From positions 1 to 64,000 of the forward strand of contig NZ_VFSV01000004.1 in assembly GCF_007004065.1 (NCBI RefSeq): a stretch of DNA of 64,000 bases. The letters run 5' to 3'. The DNA comes from Palleronia caenipelagi (GTDB lineage Bacteria > Pseudomonadota > Alphaproteobacteria > Rhodobacterales > Rhodobacteraceae). This document shows positions 9,044-17,981 of this stretch, in pieces (position 1 is the stretch's first letter; the number at the start of each line of letters is the position of its first letter). The position numbers and the translations under genes were made by a program. The notes under the pieces are model-generated. The model was not told where the DNA came from. It saw only the letters and a list, made by a program, of their open reading frames with translations, and ran no database searches.

Positions 9044-9487
9044 TCACCAGCGGGAGAGGGCGTCTTCGTCCTCGTCGCGCGCTGCGACCCATGAGGCCCC
9101 GTCGCGAGTGACCTCTTTCTTCCAGAAGGGGGCCCGGGACTTCAGGTAATCCATCAGGAACTCAGCTGCCTGAAACGCATCAGCCCGGTGCCTGGCCGCT
9201 GTCGCGACCATCATAATCTGATCCCCGGGCGCCAGCGGGCCGTGTCGGTGAATCACTAGCGCATCACCCAAAGTCCAGCGCGCTGTCGCCTCGGTCACCA
9301 TGGCCTCAATCGCCAAAATCGTCATCGCAGGATAATGCTCGATCTCAAGTCTCTGTAGATCGCCCGCATCATTGTCCCGCACCACCCCGGTAAAGGTGAC
9401 CACCGCCCCCAGATCGCGCCGCCCTGAAGCAAAGCCTGTCAACTCGGCCCCCGGATCAAGGGGCTCTGACTGGATGCGAACGGCCAT
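9044..9487 (-). CDS. moaE: MoaE, molybdopterin synthase catalytic subunit
   Basis: This 147-residue subunit, with MoaD, converts cyclic pyranopterin monophosphate into molybdopterin by inserting two sulfurs. The family hallmarks are visible: VTFTGVVRDND in the N-terminal third, the HRHGPLAPGD segment and the lysine-bearing PFWKKEVTRDGASWV segment near the C-terminus that holds the catalytic lysines. It lies 4 bp downstream of moaD in a pgsA-moaD-moaE unit. This supplies cofactor for enzymes such as MsrP in this window. Confidence 0.95.
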   Translation of the reverse strand: MAVRIQSEPLDPGAELTGFASGRRDLGAVVTFTGVVRDNDAGDLQRLEIEHYPAMTILAIEAMVTEATARWTLGDALVIHRHGPLAPGDQIMMVATAARHRADAFQAAEFLMDYLKSRAPFWKKEVTRDGASWVAARDEDEDALSRW

Positions 9488-9491
9488 CGGC

Positions 9492-9743
9492 TCAGCCCCC
9501 CGTCATGGGAGGAAAGAGCGCAACCTCCCGCACCCCGGGTAACGGATGGTCAAACTCCACCAATTGCTGATCCGCCGCTGCGCGAATCGCGCCGAGATCG
9601 GAGAGGGCAAGGTCATATCGATCTTCCCGCGCTCGCAGCTCGCTAATCAGCTCTGCAATCGTCGCGGCATCTGTCTCCACCGTCTCACGAGGCAGACCGA
9701 TCCGCTCACGCACCCAGGCGAAATAGACGAGATCCACCTTCAT
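9492..9743 (-). CDS. moaD: MoaD, molybdopterin synthase sulfur-carrier subunit
   Basis: This is an 83-residue ubiquitin-like protein ending in Gly-Gly (PPMTGG), the C-terminus that is adenylated and thiocarboxylated to carry sulfur to MoaE. I chose the ATG at 9743, which gives the normal family length; the same frame remains open upstream but there overlaps pgsA in another frame. The start overlaps the pgsA stop by 4 bp and the stop is 4 bp before moaE, so the three genes are probably translationally coupled. Confidence 0.93.
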   Translation of the reverse strand: MKVDLVYFAWVRERIGLPRETVETDAATIAELISELRAREDRYDLALSDLGAIRAAADQQLVEFDHPLPGVREVALFPPMTGG

Positions 9744-10297
9744 ACCGGGTCCTTCACATAGGGCAGCGCCTTGGAGAAATAGTCCCAGCCGGTGATCAGC
9801 GTCAGCGCGGCGGCGGCCCACAGGAGCGCGGCGCCTGCGGCAAATACCGCTCCGCCCAAGGCCCCGCTGGCAAACAGCACCGCAATCGCGACCATCTGCA
9901 CCGTCGTCTTCCACTTGGCGAGCTTGGTGACCTTCAACAGCTTTGCATCGGCACCGAGGAACTCCCGCAGCCCCGAGACGAAAACCTCCCGGAACACGAT
10001 CAGCGCGGCGGGAACCAGGACCCAACCGCTGAGCCCCGACAGCCCGCCCAGCATCATAAGCGAGATGATCACCATCGCTTTGTCTGCAATGGGGTCGAGC
10101 ATCGCGCCGAACCGGCTTTCCAGATTCCACGCCCGGGCGATATACCCGTCGAACCAGTCCGTCACCGACGCGCCGACAAAGAGCGCAAAGCCCAACCAAT
10201 CGGCGGCGGGCCGGTCAAAAATGACGAAAACGAGGGCCACGGCAGGGGCGGCGATCAACCTGATGACAGTCAGGATATTTGGCAAGGTCCAGCGCAT
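9740..10297 (-). CDS. pgsA: PgsA, CDP-diacylglycerol-glycerol-3-phosphate 3-phosphatidyltransferase
   Basis: This 185-residue inner-membrane enzyme makes phosphatidylglycerol phosphate, the precursor of phosphatidylglycerol and cardiolipin. The complete CDP-alcohol phosphatidyltransferase motif D-x2-DG-x2-AR-x8-G-x3-D-x3-D is present around residues 47-72 (starting DWFDGYIAR, ending DPIAD). Several hydrophobic helices surround it. The start MRWTLPNILT is typical. It is the first gene of the pgsA-moaD-moaE unit. Confidence 0.95.
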   Translation of the reverse strand: MRWTLPNILTVIRLIAAPAVALVFVIFDRPAADWLGFALFVGASVTDWFDGYIARAWNLESRFGAMLDPIADKAMVIISLMMLGGLSGLSGWVLVPAALIVFREVFVSGLREFLGADAKLLKVTKLAKWKTTVQMVAIAVLFASGALGGAVFAAGAALLWAAAALTLITGWDYFSKALPYVKDPV

Positions 10298-10351
10298 ACC
10301 CGACAGATAGGCGCAAAGCCCGGCGGGGGGAAGCGGGAGATACGGGATTTC

Positions 10352-11650
10352 CTACTCTGAGGTCTCTTCGACTGGCTCAGCAGGTGCCTCGTCGCGCAAA
10401 CGTTGCAGGAGGGCAAGTGACGGGAAGCCATCCGCAGGCAGCGCCGCGTCGGTCTGATAGGCCCGAACGGCAGCAAGGCTGCGCGGGCCGAGCTTGCCGT
10501 CTACCCCACCGGTGTCGAAGCCCGCTTCGGTGAGGCGCCTCTGCAACTCGGCGCTCTCCGTAGTCGTCAAAGTGCGTTCATCCCGGGGCCACGCCGCAAC
10601 AAGCTCAGCCCCGCCTGCCAGACGGTCCGCCAGCAGACCGATGGCGAGCGCGCCCTGAATGCCACCTTCGCTGGCCGCCAAGGCATCAAATGTACCCGAG
10701 ACGATAAAGGCTGGACCAAGGGCGCCCGCAGGCAACAGAAGTCGGGTCAGACCCAGCTCAGACCGAAGGTCTGCACCACCGGCCCCCGTCACGCCGTCGT
10801 CGCGCCACTCGGCGACCGCCCGACGCGCGCGACCGCCCGCCAGATCGTAGTCGAAGCCATCAGGCAACCGCACTTCCTGCCCCCATGGCACTCCGGGACG
10901 CACCCCCTGCGCCCTTAGCATCGCCGCTACATTGCCCATGGCGTCCACGGGACTTCTGCCAGCCAGCTGCACACGGCCATCCCCATCAACGTCCTGAGCC
11001 CAGAGCACAAGGTCAGTCGGACGCATGTTCATCGGGCCCAGCCCACCCGATGCGCTGCCTCGCGCATCCTCGGGAGCCAGCGCGCCGGTGGAGTGCAGCA
11101 TCAACAGCGCCACCAGCTGAGCCTCGTGATAGGCCCGCGCCGGACCCGACGCCGCACGACTTGCCAGCACGTCAACGGATCTAGGCCCGGTCCGCGTCGT
11201 CCCGAGATCGCTTTGGAGGCCCCAAATGGCGGCGAGCAGATGCCGGTCCACGCCGTACTGCGCCTCCACATCACCAAACATCCGCGACCGACGTTGCAAC
11301 TGCCATCGTCCCGCACCGATCCGCCCACTTGTAAGCGCGTCGTCGATAACCTCCCAAATGGGCTTGTCCAGTCTCGGCGGCTTGAGCGGCACATAGGTGA
11401 CCGAGGCCATCTCGGCGTCAAAGACGGCACGATCTACGCCCTGCGCCAGCGCCCGCCCTCGAAAGGCCGAAAGCCAACGCTCAAGGACCGCATCATCTTC
11501 CGACGTCGTTTCCACATCTGTAGTCTGGGGCTGAGGCACTGCGGTGGCAGCCACATCCGCATCGATTTCGACCCGCCCAGGCTCCTGCGCCTGCGCTATA
11601 ACCCCGGAGCCAATACTCCAGACAATGATCGACAGCAGCACGCTGCGCAT
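10352..11650 (-). CDS. MltB-type lytic transglycosylase homologue with the catalytic Glu replaced by Gln
   Basis: The 432-residue protein has a signal peptide (residues 1-20), an SLT_2/MltB-like domain (about 52-350) and a C-terminal PG_binding_1 module (about 370-425). In active MltB-type enzymes the catalytic glutamate sits in a segment like AIWGxE. Here the segment reads AAIWGLQSDLG, with Gln146 encoded by CAA at 11213-11215. The second signature segment (normally close to GAMGQTQFxPS) is also changed, to GGLGPMNMRPT. It is therefore probably inactive as a lyase but may still bind murein. The start at 11650 was chosen to expose the signal peptide. Confidence 0.82.
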   Translation of the reverse strand: MRSVLLSIIVWSIGSGVIAQAQEPGRVEIDADVAATAVPQPQTTDVETTSEDDAVLERWLSAFRGRALAQGVDRAVFDAEMASVTYVPLKPPRLDKPIWEVIDDALTSGRIGAGRWQLQRRSRMFGDVEAQYGVDRHLLAAIWGLQSDLGTTRTGPRSVDVLASRAASGPARAYHEAQLVALLMLHSTGALAPEDARGSASGGLGPMNMRPTDLVLWAQDVDGDGRVQLAGRSPVDAMGNVAAMLRAQGVRPGVPWGQEVRLPDGFDYDLAGGRARRAVAEWRDDGVTGAGGADLRSELGLTRLLLPAGALGPAFIVSGTFDALAASEGGIQGALAIGLLADRLAGGAELVAAWPRDERTLTTTESAELQRRLTEAGFDTGGVDGKLGPRSLAAVRAYQTDAALPADGFPSLALLQRLRDEAPAEPVEETSE

Positions 11651-11809
11651 GAGGGACTCTCCGTCTGACCCCAGTCTGAGACCTGATCGTCCAAATAACG
11701 TCACGCGACTGGTGGCCCTAACTTGTGGCGGGACGGGTCTCATTCTGCAAGTCTTGGGTCAGTCCCTGCTCAGGGGATTCAACCAGATGTGAACATAAGG
11801 AAGACCATT

Positions 11810-12985
11810 ATGGACGAGATCGTCATCCTCTCCGGCGCCCGCACCGCAATCGGCACCTTCGGAGGCAGCCTTGCAGCGACGCCCCCTGCCGAGCTTGCAA
11901 CGCAGGTGTCGAAGGCAGCGCTTGAGCGCGCGGGCGTCGAAGGCGGCCAGATCGGCCATGTCGTCTTCGGCCATGTGATCAACACCGAGCCGGGCGACAT
12001 GTATCTCAGCCGCAAGGCCGCGATGAATGCCGGCATCCCTGACACCACCCCGGCAATGAACGTGAACCGTCTCTGCGGGTCCGGCGCGCAGGCCATCGTC
12101 AGCGTGATCCAGAACCTTGCCATGGGCGATGCCGATTTCGGTCTCGCAGGCGGCGCCGAATCCATGAGCCGCTCGCCCTATATCGTCCCCGCCATCCGCT
12201 GGGGTCAGAAGATGGGCGACACTTCCGCGCAAGACATGATGCTGGGCGCGCTGAACTGTCCCTTTGGCACCGGTCATATGGGTGTGACGGCCGAGAACGT
12301 GGCGGATGAGCACAATGTCAGCCGCGAAGACATGGACGCCTTCGCCATGACTTCGCAGGAGCGCGCCGCGGCCGCCATCGCCGACGGACGCTTCAAAGAG
12401 CAGATCGTCCCTATCGAGGTACGGGTGAAGCGCGACATGGTGCCTTTCGACACGGATGAGCACCCCAAGGCGACCTCGCTGGAGAAGCTCGGCAGCCTCA
12501 AGCCGGTGTTCCGCAAGGATGGCGCAGTGACGGCGGGCAACGCATCGGGCATCAATGACGGCGCCGCATCGCTGGTCCTCGCCCGTGCAGACGCCGCCGA
12601 AAGGGCCGGTCTGACCCCGAAATTCCGCATTCTCGGCTACGCTCATGCTGGCGTCCGCCCCGAGGTTATGGGCATCGGCCCGATCCCGGCGGTGCAGAAA
12701 CTTCTGGAGAAAACCGGCCTGAGCCTCTCGGATGTGGATGTGATCGAATCGAACGAAGCCTTCGCCGCGCAGGCCATCGCAGTGAACCGGGGCCTCGGCT
12801 TTGACACGGACAAGGTGAACCCGAATGGCGGCGCGATTGCGCTGGGTCACCCGGTGGGCGCCACCGGCGCGATCATCACCGTCAAGGCGATGTACGAGCT
12901 GGAGCGTATCGGCGGACGTAACGCCATCATCACCATGTGCATCGGTGGCGGTCAGGGCATCGCGCTGGCAATCCAGCGCATCTGA
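11810..12985 (+). CDS. Acetyl-CoA C-acetyltransferase (thiolase II)
   Basis: This 391-residue cytoplasmic thiolase condenses or cleaves acyl-CoA units (acetoacetyl-CoA formation/cleavage). The nucleophile is Cys89 (NRLCGSGAQA). The downstream catalytic motifs NEAFAAQ, GGAIALGHPVGATGA and the second cysteine in CIGGGQG are all intact. The ATG at 11810 follows an AAGGAAG-like ribosome site. There is no phaB/phaC or beta-oxidation partner next to it, so I cannot tell whether its role is polyhydroxybutyrate synthesis, ketone metabolism or fatty-acid degradation. A strong terminator hairpin follows. Confidence 0.93.
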   Translation: MDEIVILSGARTAIGTFGGSLAATPPAELATQVSKAALERAGVEGGQIGHVVFGHVINTEPGDMYLSRKAAMNAGIPDTTPAMNVNRLCGSGAQAIVSVIQNLAMGDADFGLAGGAESMSRSPYIVPAIRWGQKMGDTSAQDMMLGALNCPFGTGHMGVTAENVADEHNVSREDMDAFAMTSQERAAAAIADGRFKEQIVPIEVRVKRDMVPFDTDEHPKATSLEKLGSLKPVFRKDGAVTAGNASGINDGAASLVLARADAAERAGLTPKFRILGYAHAGVRPEVMGIGPIPAVQKLLEKTGLSLSDVDVIESNEAFAAQAIAVNRGLGFDTDKVNPNGGAIALGHPVGATGAIITVKAMYELERIGGRNAIITMCIGGGQGIALAIQRI

Positions 12986-12997
12986 CGCAACCCGCGA

Positions 12998-13780
12998 TCA
13001 GGCCGCCGCGGTGGCGGCCTTTTCGCTACGAAAAAACACCGGCTCGGCCTCGGTGCTGTCCTCCGGGACATAGGTGTAGCCCCCGAGGTCGAAATCGCGC
13101 AGGGCCGCCGGGTCGGTGATCCGGTTTTCACAAACGAATCGCGCCATGGCACCCCGGGCTTTCTTGGCGTGGAACGAGATGACCTTGGCCACGCCGCTCT
13201 TCTCATCTAGAAAACGCGGCGTGATCACCGGCAGGCCCAGCGCGTCGGTATCCACAGCGCCAAAATACTCCGTACTGGCGCAGTTCAGAAGAGCCGCGCT
13301 GCCAGCCACCTGCGCATCCTTGCGCAACTGCTCCGCAATCCGGGACCCCCAGAACTCATAGAGGTTTTTGCCCCGCTCGGTGCTAAGCCGCGTACCCATC
13401 TCAAGACGGTAGGGGCGGATCCCGTCCATGGGGCGCAGGACACCATAGAGTCCCGACAAGATCCGCAGATGATCCGCCGCGAAATCCCGCGCCGGATCGT
13501 CCAGCGTCGCCATCTCCAGCCCGGTATAGGTGTCGCCCGCAAAGGCCAGCGCAGCCGGACGGAGGTCGTCGGGATTCTCCTCCGCCATTGCCCCGAAGCG
13601 GTCGTAGTTCAGCCTGGCCAGCTTATCGCTGAGCCCCATCAGCTTCTTCAGATCATTGACCGACAGCTCCCGGCCCCGCGCGGCCAGCAACGCTGCCTGA
13701 TCGCTGAGACGTGGCAGGGTCATTCCGTCTGTGGGGACGTCCCAGTCAAGACGCTTGGCGGGGGAAACAACAACGAGCAT
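12998..13780 (-). CDS. yaaA: YaaA-family peroxide-stress protein
   Basis: This 260-residue cytoplasmic protein of the DUF328/YaaA family is known to limit oxidative DNA damage by lowering free iron under peroxide stress. Family hallmarks are the N-terminal VVSPAKRLDW, the FAGDTYTGL segment and the LSGLYGVLRPMDGIRPYRLEMGT segment. I chose the ATG at 13780, which starts directly with the conserved strand; the longer frame upstream is not conserved in character. The last codons (Ala-rich) are built from the terminator of the opposing thiolase gene. Confidence 0.9.
   Translation of the reverse strand: MLVVVSPAKRLDWDVPTDGMTLPRLSDQAALLAARGRELSVNDLKKLMGLSDKLARLNYDRFGAMAEENPDDLRPAALAFAGDTYTGLEMATLDDPARDFAADHLRILSGLYGVLRPMDGIRPYRLEMGTRLSTERGKNLYEFWGSRIAEQLRKDAQVAGSAALLNCASTEYFGAVDTDALGLPVITPRFLDEKSGVAKVISFHAKKARGAMARFVCENRITDPAALRDFDLGGYTYVPEDSTEAEPVFFRSEKAATAAA
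13000..13023 (+). terminator. Intrinsic terminator of the thiolase gene
   Basis: A 7 bp GC stem (GGCCGCC / GGCGGCC) with a 5 nt loop is followed by TTTT, 14 nt after the thiolase stop. The hairpin lies inside the last codons of the convergent yaaA gene. Confidence 0.8.
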
Positions 13781-14172
13781 CGGGGCCTCCTTCTCCTGTC
13801 GGGATGGGTACGGGCCCCTACATGCGACAGACGCGCCCGCTTTTCCACACTGCATCTGGTCACACGTGCCGCCATCACATCGCCAAACGAGAAGCGGGCC
13901 GGGGGATCAAACCCCGACCCGCGCCCACTCTGAAATTGTGCCGGGTCTCTCTCGACGGGGCTGGTTGGGAGAGTACCGCTCCGTCGTAAGTGCCACTGAC
14001 CCGACACCTGCCATCACTATGGCAGCGAAAAGGTTGACAATTTCCTTAGACCGTGGCCGATCCGATAATTTCTCGCCAACCCTGTCCAATTACCTGGACC
14101 GCATACACAGAAACCGATTGCACCCGCCTCAGGCTCGTCTACTGCGGCGCCGGAATGACTGTGGAGCCCCTC
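13781..14172. other. Divergent intergenic region with inverted repeats
   Basis: A 392 bp gap between yaaA (leftward) and the trehalase gene (rightward). I see no gene here. It contains a hairpin-forming repeat at 13894-13922 (GCGGG-C-CGGGG paired with CCCCG-A-CCCGC) and a TTGACA hexamer at 14034-14039 that could be a -35 element, although no good -10 sits at 16-18 bp. Regulatory sequence for both genes is likely; a small RNA is possible but unsupported. Confidence 0.45.
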
Positions 14173-15603
14173 ATGATTCGGATGGAGCAGAGCCTGGGAG
14201 AGTTGTTCGTGGACCTGCACCTGTCCGGTCACTGGGCTGACGGTAAGGAGATCACGGACTCCGTCCTGCTGAGCCCACCAGACCAGATCCTCGCCGAATA
14301 CCGCGCCGAAAAGGATGCCGGCCCGGTGGATCTGCGCGCGTTCTACGACCGCCATTTCCGCCCGGTCCGCCATCCGGAAGACAGCTTTCGCACAAACCCC
14401 GAGGACACGCCGCTCGATCACCTGAGCCGGGTGTGGCCAGTTCTGATCCGACCCGCAGAAACCCGCGATCCCGCCTCGACGCGGATCCCGTTGCGTCATC
14501 CCTACGTGGTCGTGGGCGGGCGGTTTCAGGAGGCCTATTACTGGGACAGCTATTTTTCTCAGCTGGGCCTGTTGCGCAGCGGTCAAACCGACATCGTGCG
14601 ATCCATGCTGGATAATTTCGCCGACTCGATCGAGAGGTTTGGGTTCATTCCAAACGGGTTCCGCAGCTACTTTCTGACGCGCTCGCAGCCGCCCTTCTTT
14701 GCGGCGATGGTCAAGGATTTCGGAGACGCCACCGGCGATACGGCGGGCGCGCTGGCCCGATACCTGCCCGCCATGGAAGCCGAATACCGGTTCTGGACCG
14801 AAACGGACCACACCCATGACGGGCTTGCGCGCTATTGGGACCAGCAGGACAGCCCCCGCCCCGAGATGTACGGCGCCGATGTCGAACTGGCCGGTGACAC
14901 CCCCCGTCCGGACTTGCTCCGTGACCTGCGCGCGGCGGCCGAAAGCGGCTGGGACTTCTCGTCTCGCTGGCTCACCGATCCAAAGGATCTGACCACCATC
15001 CAGACCACGAATATCTGGCCCGTGGATCTCAATGCGATTCTGCTGAAGACAGAGCGTATCCTTGACCGCGCCCGCCCCGGCGTGGGCTATGCCGACGCCG
15101 CCGAGGCGCGCGCCACCGCGATTCGCGCGCGGATGTTCGACACCGAACGTGGCTATTTTTTCGACCGGATCATCGATAGCAACAGCCTGTCCCGGATCAA
15201 CAGCGCTGCCGGTCTGTTCGCCCTCTGGGCGGGCGCCGCGACGCAGGAGCAGGCCGATGCGGCAGCCGACCACGTGCGCCGGACCCTGCTGGCACCGGGA
15301 GGGCTTCTGACCACAGATATCCAGAGCGGCGAGCAGTGGGACAGTCCCAATGGCTGGGCGCCCCTCCAATGGATCGCCATTCAGGGCCTGCGACGGTATG
15401 GCCACGACGATCTCGCTTCGGAGATCCGGCGTCGCTGGCTGAAAACCTGTGATACGGTGTTCTACAACCACGGCAAATTCGTCGAAAAGTACAATGTATT
15501 GGAGCCCGGCTCCCCTGCGGGTGGCGGTGAATACAGGCTTCAGGACGGGTTTGGATGGTCAAACGGCGTCTATCAGGATCTGGCGCTCGAAGCCCCTGCC
15601 TGA
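14173..15603 (+). CDS. treF: Cytoplasmic alpha,alpha-trehalase (GH37)
   Basis: This 476-residue protein of glycoside hydrolase family 37 hydrolyses trehalose to two glucose molecules. Both trehalase signatures are present: the first around GGRFQEAYYWDSYF near residue 115 and the second around QWDSPNGWAP near residue 390. No signal peptide is visible, so a cytoplasmic TreF-like enzyme is likely. I chose the ATG at 14173 because a GTGGAG ribosome site precedes it by 6 nt; ATG 14155 and GTG 14053 are in-frame alternatives. Its 3' end overlaps the convergent cobK by 31 bp. No trehalose synthesis or transport genes are nearby. Confidence 0.9.
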   Translation: MIRMEQSLGELFVDLHLSGHWADGKEITDSVLLSPPDQILAEYRAEKDAGPVDLRAFYDRHFRPVRHPEDSFRTNPEDTPLDHLSRVWPVLIRPAETRDPASTRIPLRHPYVVVGGRFQEAYYWDSYFSQLGLLRSGQTDIVRSMLDNFADSIERFGFIPNGFRSYFLTRSQPPFFAAMVKDFGDATGDTAGALARYLPAMEAEYRFWTETDHTHDGLARYWDQQDSPRPEMYGADVELAGDTPRPDLLRDLRAAAESGWDFSSRWLTDPKDLTTIQTTNIWPVDLNAILLKTERILDRARPGVGYADAAEARATAIRARMFDTERGYFFDRIIDSNSLSRINSAAGLFALWAGAATQEQADAAADHVRRTLLAPGGLLTTDIQSGEQWDSPNGWAPLQWIAIQGLRRYGHDDLASEIRRRWLKTCDTVFYNHGKFVEKYNVLEPGSPAGGGEYRLQDGFGWSNGVYQDLALEAPA

Positions 15604-16340
15604 CCGGAGATCCACTCCAGCACCTCTGCGACTGTTGCCAGCTCGTGGCGCTCGGGCATCGCAGGGCGGTCGATCATCACCACGGGCAGGCCAAGCGTGC
15701 GAGCCGCATCGAGCTTTGCCCGTGCGCCCGAGCCACCCGCATTTTTCGACACCACCAGCTCGATCCGGTGCTCTTGCATCAGCGCCCGGTCACCGGCCTC
15801 GGTGAACGGGCCGCGAGAAACGACGACCTCGGCCTCAGGCACCGGCAGGGCCCCTTTGGGCGGATCCACAAGACGGAGCAAGTACATGTGCTGAGGATGC
15901 ACAGAGAATTCCGCCAGATGCATCCGTCCCACAGCCAGCATGACCCTTCGCCTAGGGCCGGCCAGCGCGTCCACAGCCCCTGCCATATCCGACACTCGGA
16001 TCCAGTAATCGCCGGGCTGCGGCTGCCATTCGGGACGACTGAGCGCAACCATCGGCACACCTGCCCGCAACGCCCCTTCGACCGCATTCCGGCTCATCTG
16101 CGCGGCAAAGGGATGCGTCGCGTCGACCAGATGGGTGAATTCGCCCTGACGCACATACTCTGCCAGACCCTCAGGCCCCCCAAACCCGCCCACCCGCTGG
16201 GGCAAGGGCTGGCGCACCGGACGCTCAACCCGACCCGCAAAGGAAATCTCGCCGGACATCCCAGCCTCTGCCATCGCCCGGCAGAGCGCGGTCGCTTCGG
16301 TGGTCCCACCCAAGACCAGAACATGGGGCACATTTGTCAT
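15573..16340 (-). CDS. cobK: CobK, precorrin-6A reductase
   Basis: This 255-residue enzyme of aerobic cobalamin synthesis reduces precorrin-6A to precorrin-6B with NADPH. Typical features are the N-terminal VLVLGGTTEA nucleotide-binding strand, LVDATHPFAAQMSRNA near residues 71-86 and VVSKNAGGSGARAKLDAA near the C-terminus. I chose the ATG at 16340, which starts at the conserved first strand; the frame is open far upstream but is antisense to cobL there. It is divergent from cobL and overlaps the trehalase 3' end. Confidence 0.94.
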   Translation of the reverse strand: MTNVPHVLVLGGTTEATALCRAMAEAGMSGEISFAGRVERPVRQPLPQRVGGFGGPEGLAEYVRQGEFTHLVDATHPFAAQMSRNAVEGALRAGVPMVALSRPEWQPQPGDYWIRVSDMAGAVDALAGPRRRVMLAVGRMHLAEFSVHPQHMYLLRLVDPPKGALPVPEAEVVVSRGPFTEAGDRALMQEHRIELVVSKNAGGSGARAKLDAARTLGLPVVMIDRPAMPERHELATVAEVLEWISGQAGASSARS

Positions 16341-16434
16341 TTCTTCGGCATGCCCCGAGGCCCCGCCCGGCACAAGAGCCACTTGCGGCGGCGGCTCCGC
16401 CATGACACCAACCCGAAGGGTCCGAGGGCGAGCA

Positions 16435-17625
16435 ATGACGACACACTGGCTGACAATCCTGGGCATCGGCGAAGATGGCGTGGACGGGCTATCGGCGCGT
16501 GCTCGCGCGGCTCTTGAGACCGCCGAGATCGTCATGGGCCCACCGCGCCACCTGTCCCTGCTGGCCCCGCTCCGCGCAGAGACCTGCGAATGGCCTGTGC
16601 CATTTGCTGATGGTATCCCACAGCTGATGGAACTCAGAGGGCGCCGCGTCGTGGTCCTCGCCTCAGGAGATCCGTTCTGGTTCGGCGCTGGTTCGGTTCT
16701 GACCCGCCACCTCGACCCCGCCGAATGGAACGCGATCCCGGGTCTGTCCTGCTTTTCCCTCGCCGCAGCACGGCTGGGCTGGCCGTTGGAACGGACCACA
16801 TGCCTCGGCCTACATGCCGCATCGCTCTCCCGTCTCCGCCCGCATCTGGCCAGGGGCGCCCGGCTTATCGTCACCCTGCGCGATGGCGACGCCGTCCCGG
16901 AGCTTTGCGATTTTCTCTGCGAAACAAGCTTTGGCGACACGAGGCTCATCCTCTGCGAGGCCCTCGGCGGCCCGCGCGAACGCCTGACCCGTGTCACAGC
17001 GTCAGACCGGCCAGAAGGCCCCTTCGCCCACCCGCTGGTCGCAGCCTTGGAGATCGGCGACGGCCCCGCGCTGAGCCTTGCACCGGGGCGCCCGACCGAT
17101 AACTTCCAGCATGACGGACAGATCACCAAACGCCCCGTCCGTGCCCTGACCCTCGCCGCCCTCGCGCCGCGTCCGGGCGAGCACTTGTGGGATATCGGGG
17201 CGGGCTCAGGCTCGGTTGCGCTGGAGTGGCTCCTGTCGCATCCGACCCTCACCGCCACTGCCATCGAGCGCCATCCCGAGCGCGCCGCCCGTATCCACCG
17301 TAACGCTCTGGCATTGGGTCAGGACCGTATCTCTGTCGTTGAGGGCAAAGCGCCCGATGCCCTCGCGGGCTTGCCAGACCCCGACGCGATCTTCGTCGGG
17401 GGAGGGCTGAATGCCACCCTGCTGGCAACCCTCCGCCAGACCGCTCCCGGCGCACGCCTCGTCTCCAACGCAGTGACACTGGAAACCGAAGCCCTACTGC
17501 TCCGGACCCATGCGGAGCTTGGCGGCGACCTCCTGCGCATCGATTTGTCCAGCCCCGCGCCGCTCGGCAGCTTCACCGGCTGGCAGCCTGCACGCCCAAT
17601 CCTGCAATGGAGCGGCAGGCTGTGA
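16435..17625 (+). CDS. cobL: CobL, precorrin-6B C5,15-methyltransferase (decarboxylating)
   Basis: This 396-residue fused bifunctional enzyme methylates C5 and C15 of precorrin-6B and decarboxylates the acetate side chain to give precorrin-8. The N-terminal CbiE-like tetrapyrrole methylase half contains [10 protein letters not shown] and [13 protein letters not shown]. The C-terminal CbiT-like half contains the SAM-binding motif [14 protein letters not shown]. Both halves are intact. The start at 16435 fits the family N-terminus. It overlaps cobE by 19 bp, heading a cobL-cobE-cobM-cobB operon. Confidence 0.94.
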   Translation: MTTHWLTILGIGEDGVDGLSARARAALETAEIVMGPPRHLSLLAPLRAETCEWPVPFADGIPQLMELRGRRVVVLASGDPFWFGAGSVLTRHLDPAEWNAIPGLSCFSLAAARLGWPLERTTCLGLHAASLSRLRPHLARGARLIVTLRDGDAVPELCDFLCETSFGDTRLILCEALGGPRERLTRVTASDRPEGPFAHPLVAALEIGDGPALSLAPGRPTDNFQHDGQITKRPVRALTLAALAPRPGEHLWDIGAGSGSVALEWLLSHPTLTATAIERHPERAARIHRNALALGQDRISVVEGKAPDALAGLPDPDAIFVGGGLNATLLATLRQTAPGARLVSNAVTLETEALLLRTHAELGGDLLRIDLSSPAPLGSFTGWQPARPILQWSGRL

Positions 17626-17981
17626 TCGTCGCGGGCTTCGGATTTCGCAGTGGCGCCACGGTCCAAAGCCTCGCGAGCGCACTGGCTGCCACCGGCATCA
17701 CGCCCGACGCGCTCGCCAGCATCGCCGACAAATGCGCCAGCCCCGCCTTTGTCACACTTGCCGGACGCCTGAATCTTCCGATCATACCAGTGCCCCCCGA
17801 AGACCTGCCTCGCAGCACCCCCACCCGTTCCACAGCCTCGCTGGCCGCCCGCGAGACCGGCTCCGTGGCCGAAGCGTCGGCCCTGGCTGCCGCCGGGCCG
17901 GGCGCGCACCTTCTCATCGCCAGACAGATCGCCCCCGACCGTCAGTCCACCTGCGCCATAGCCGAAGGAGCTACCCCTTGA
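17607..17981 (+). CDS. cobE: CobE / CbiG C-terminal-domain cobalamin biosynthesis protein
   Basis: The 124-residue protein resembles CobE, the stand-alone equivalent of the CbiG C-terminal domain. The N-terminal [12 protein letters not shown], the [12 protein letters not shown] segment and the Ser/Thr-rich [14 protein letters not shown] segment match the family pattern. In the aerobic pathway CobE is required in vivo, but its exact step is not settled. It is embedded between cobL (19 bp overlap) and cobM (4 bp overlap), so co-translation is expected. Confidence 0.85.
   Translation: MERQAVIVAGFGFRSGATVQSLASALAATGITPDALASIADKCASPAFVTLAGRLNLPIIPVPPEDLPRSTPTRSTASLAARETGSVAEASALAAAGPGAHLLIARQIAPDRQSTCAIAEGATP

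Noticed and set aside
14034-14069. Sigma-70 promoter before the trehalase gene
   Set aside because: TTGACA is present, but the best -10-like GATAAT is 24 bp away, too far for a standard promoter.
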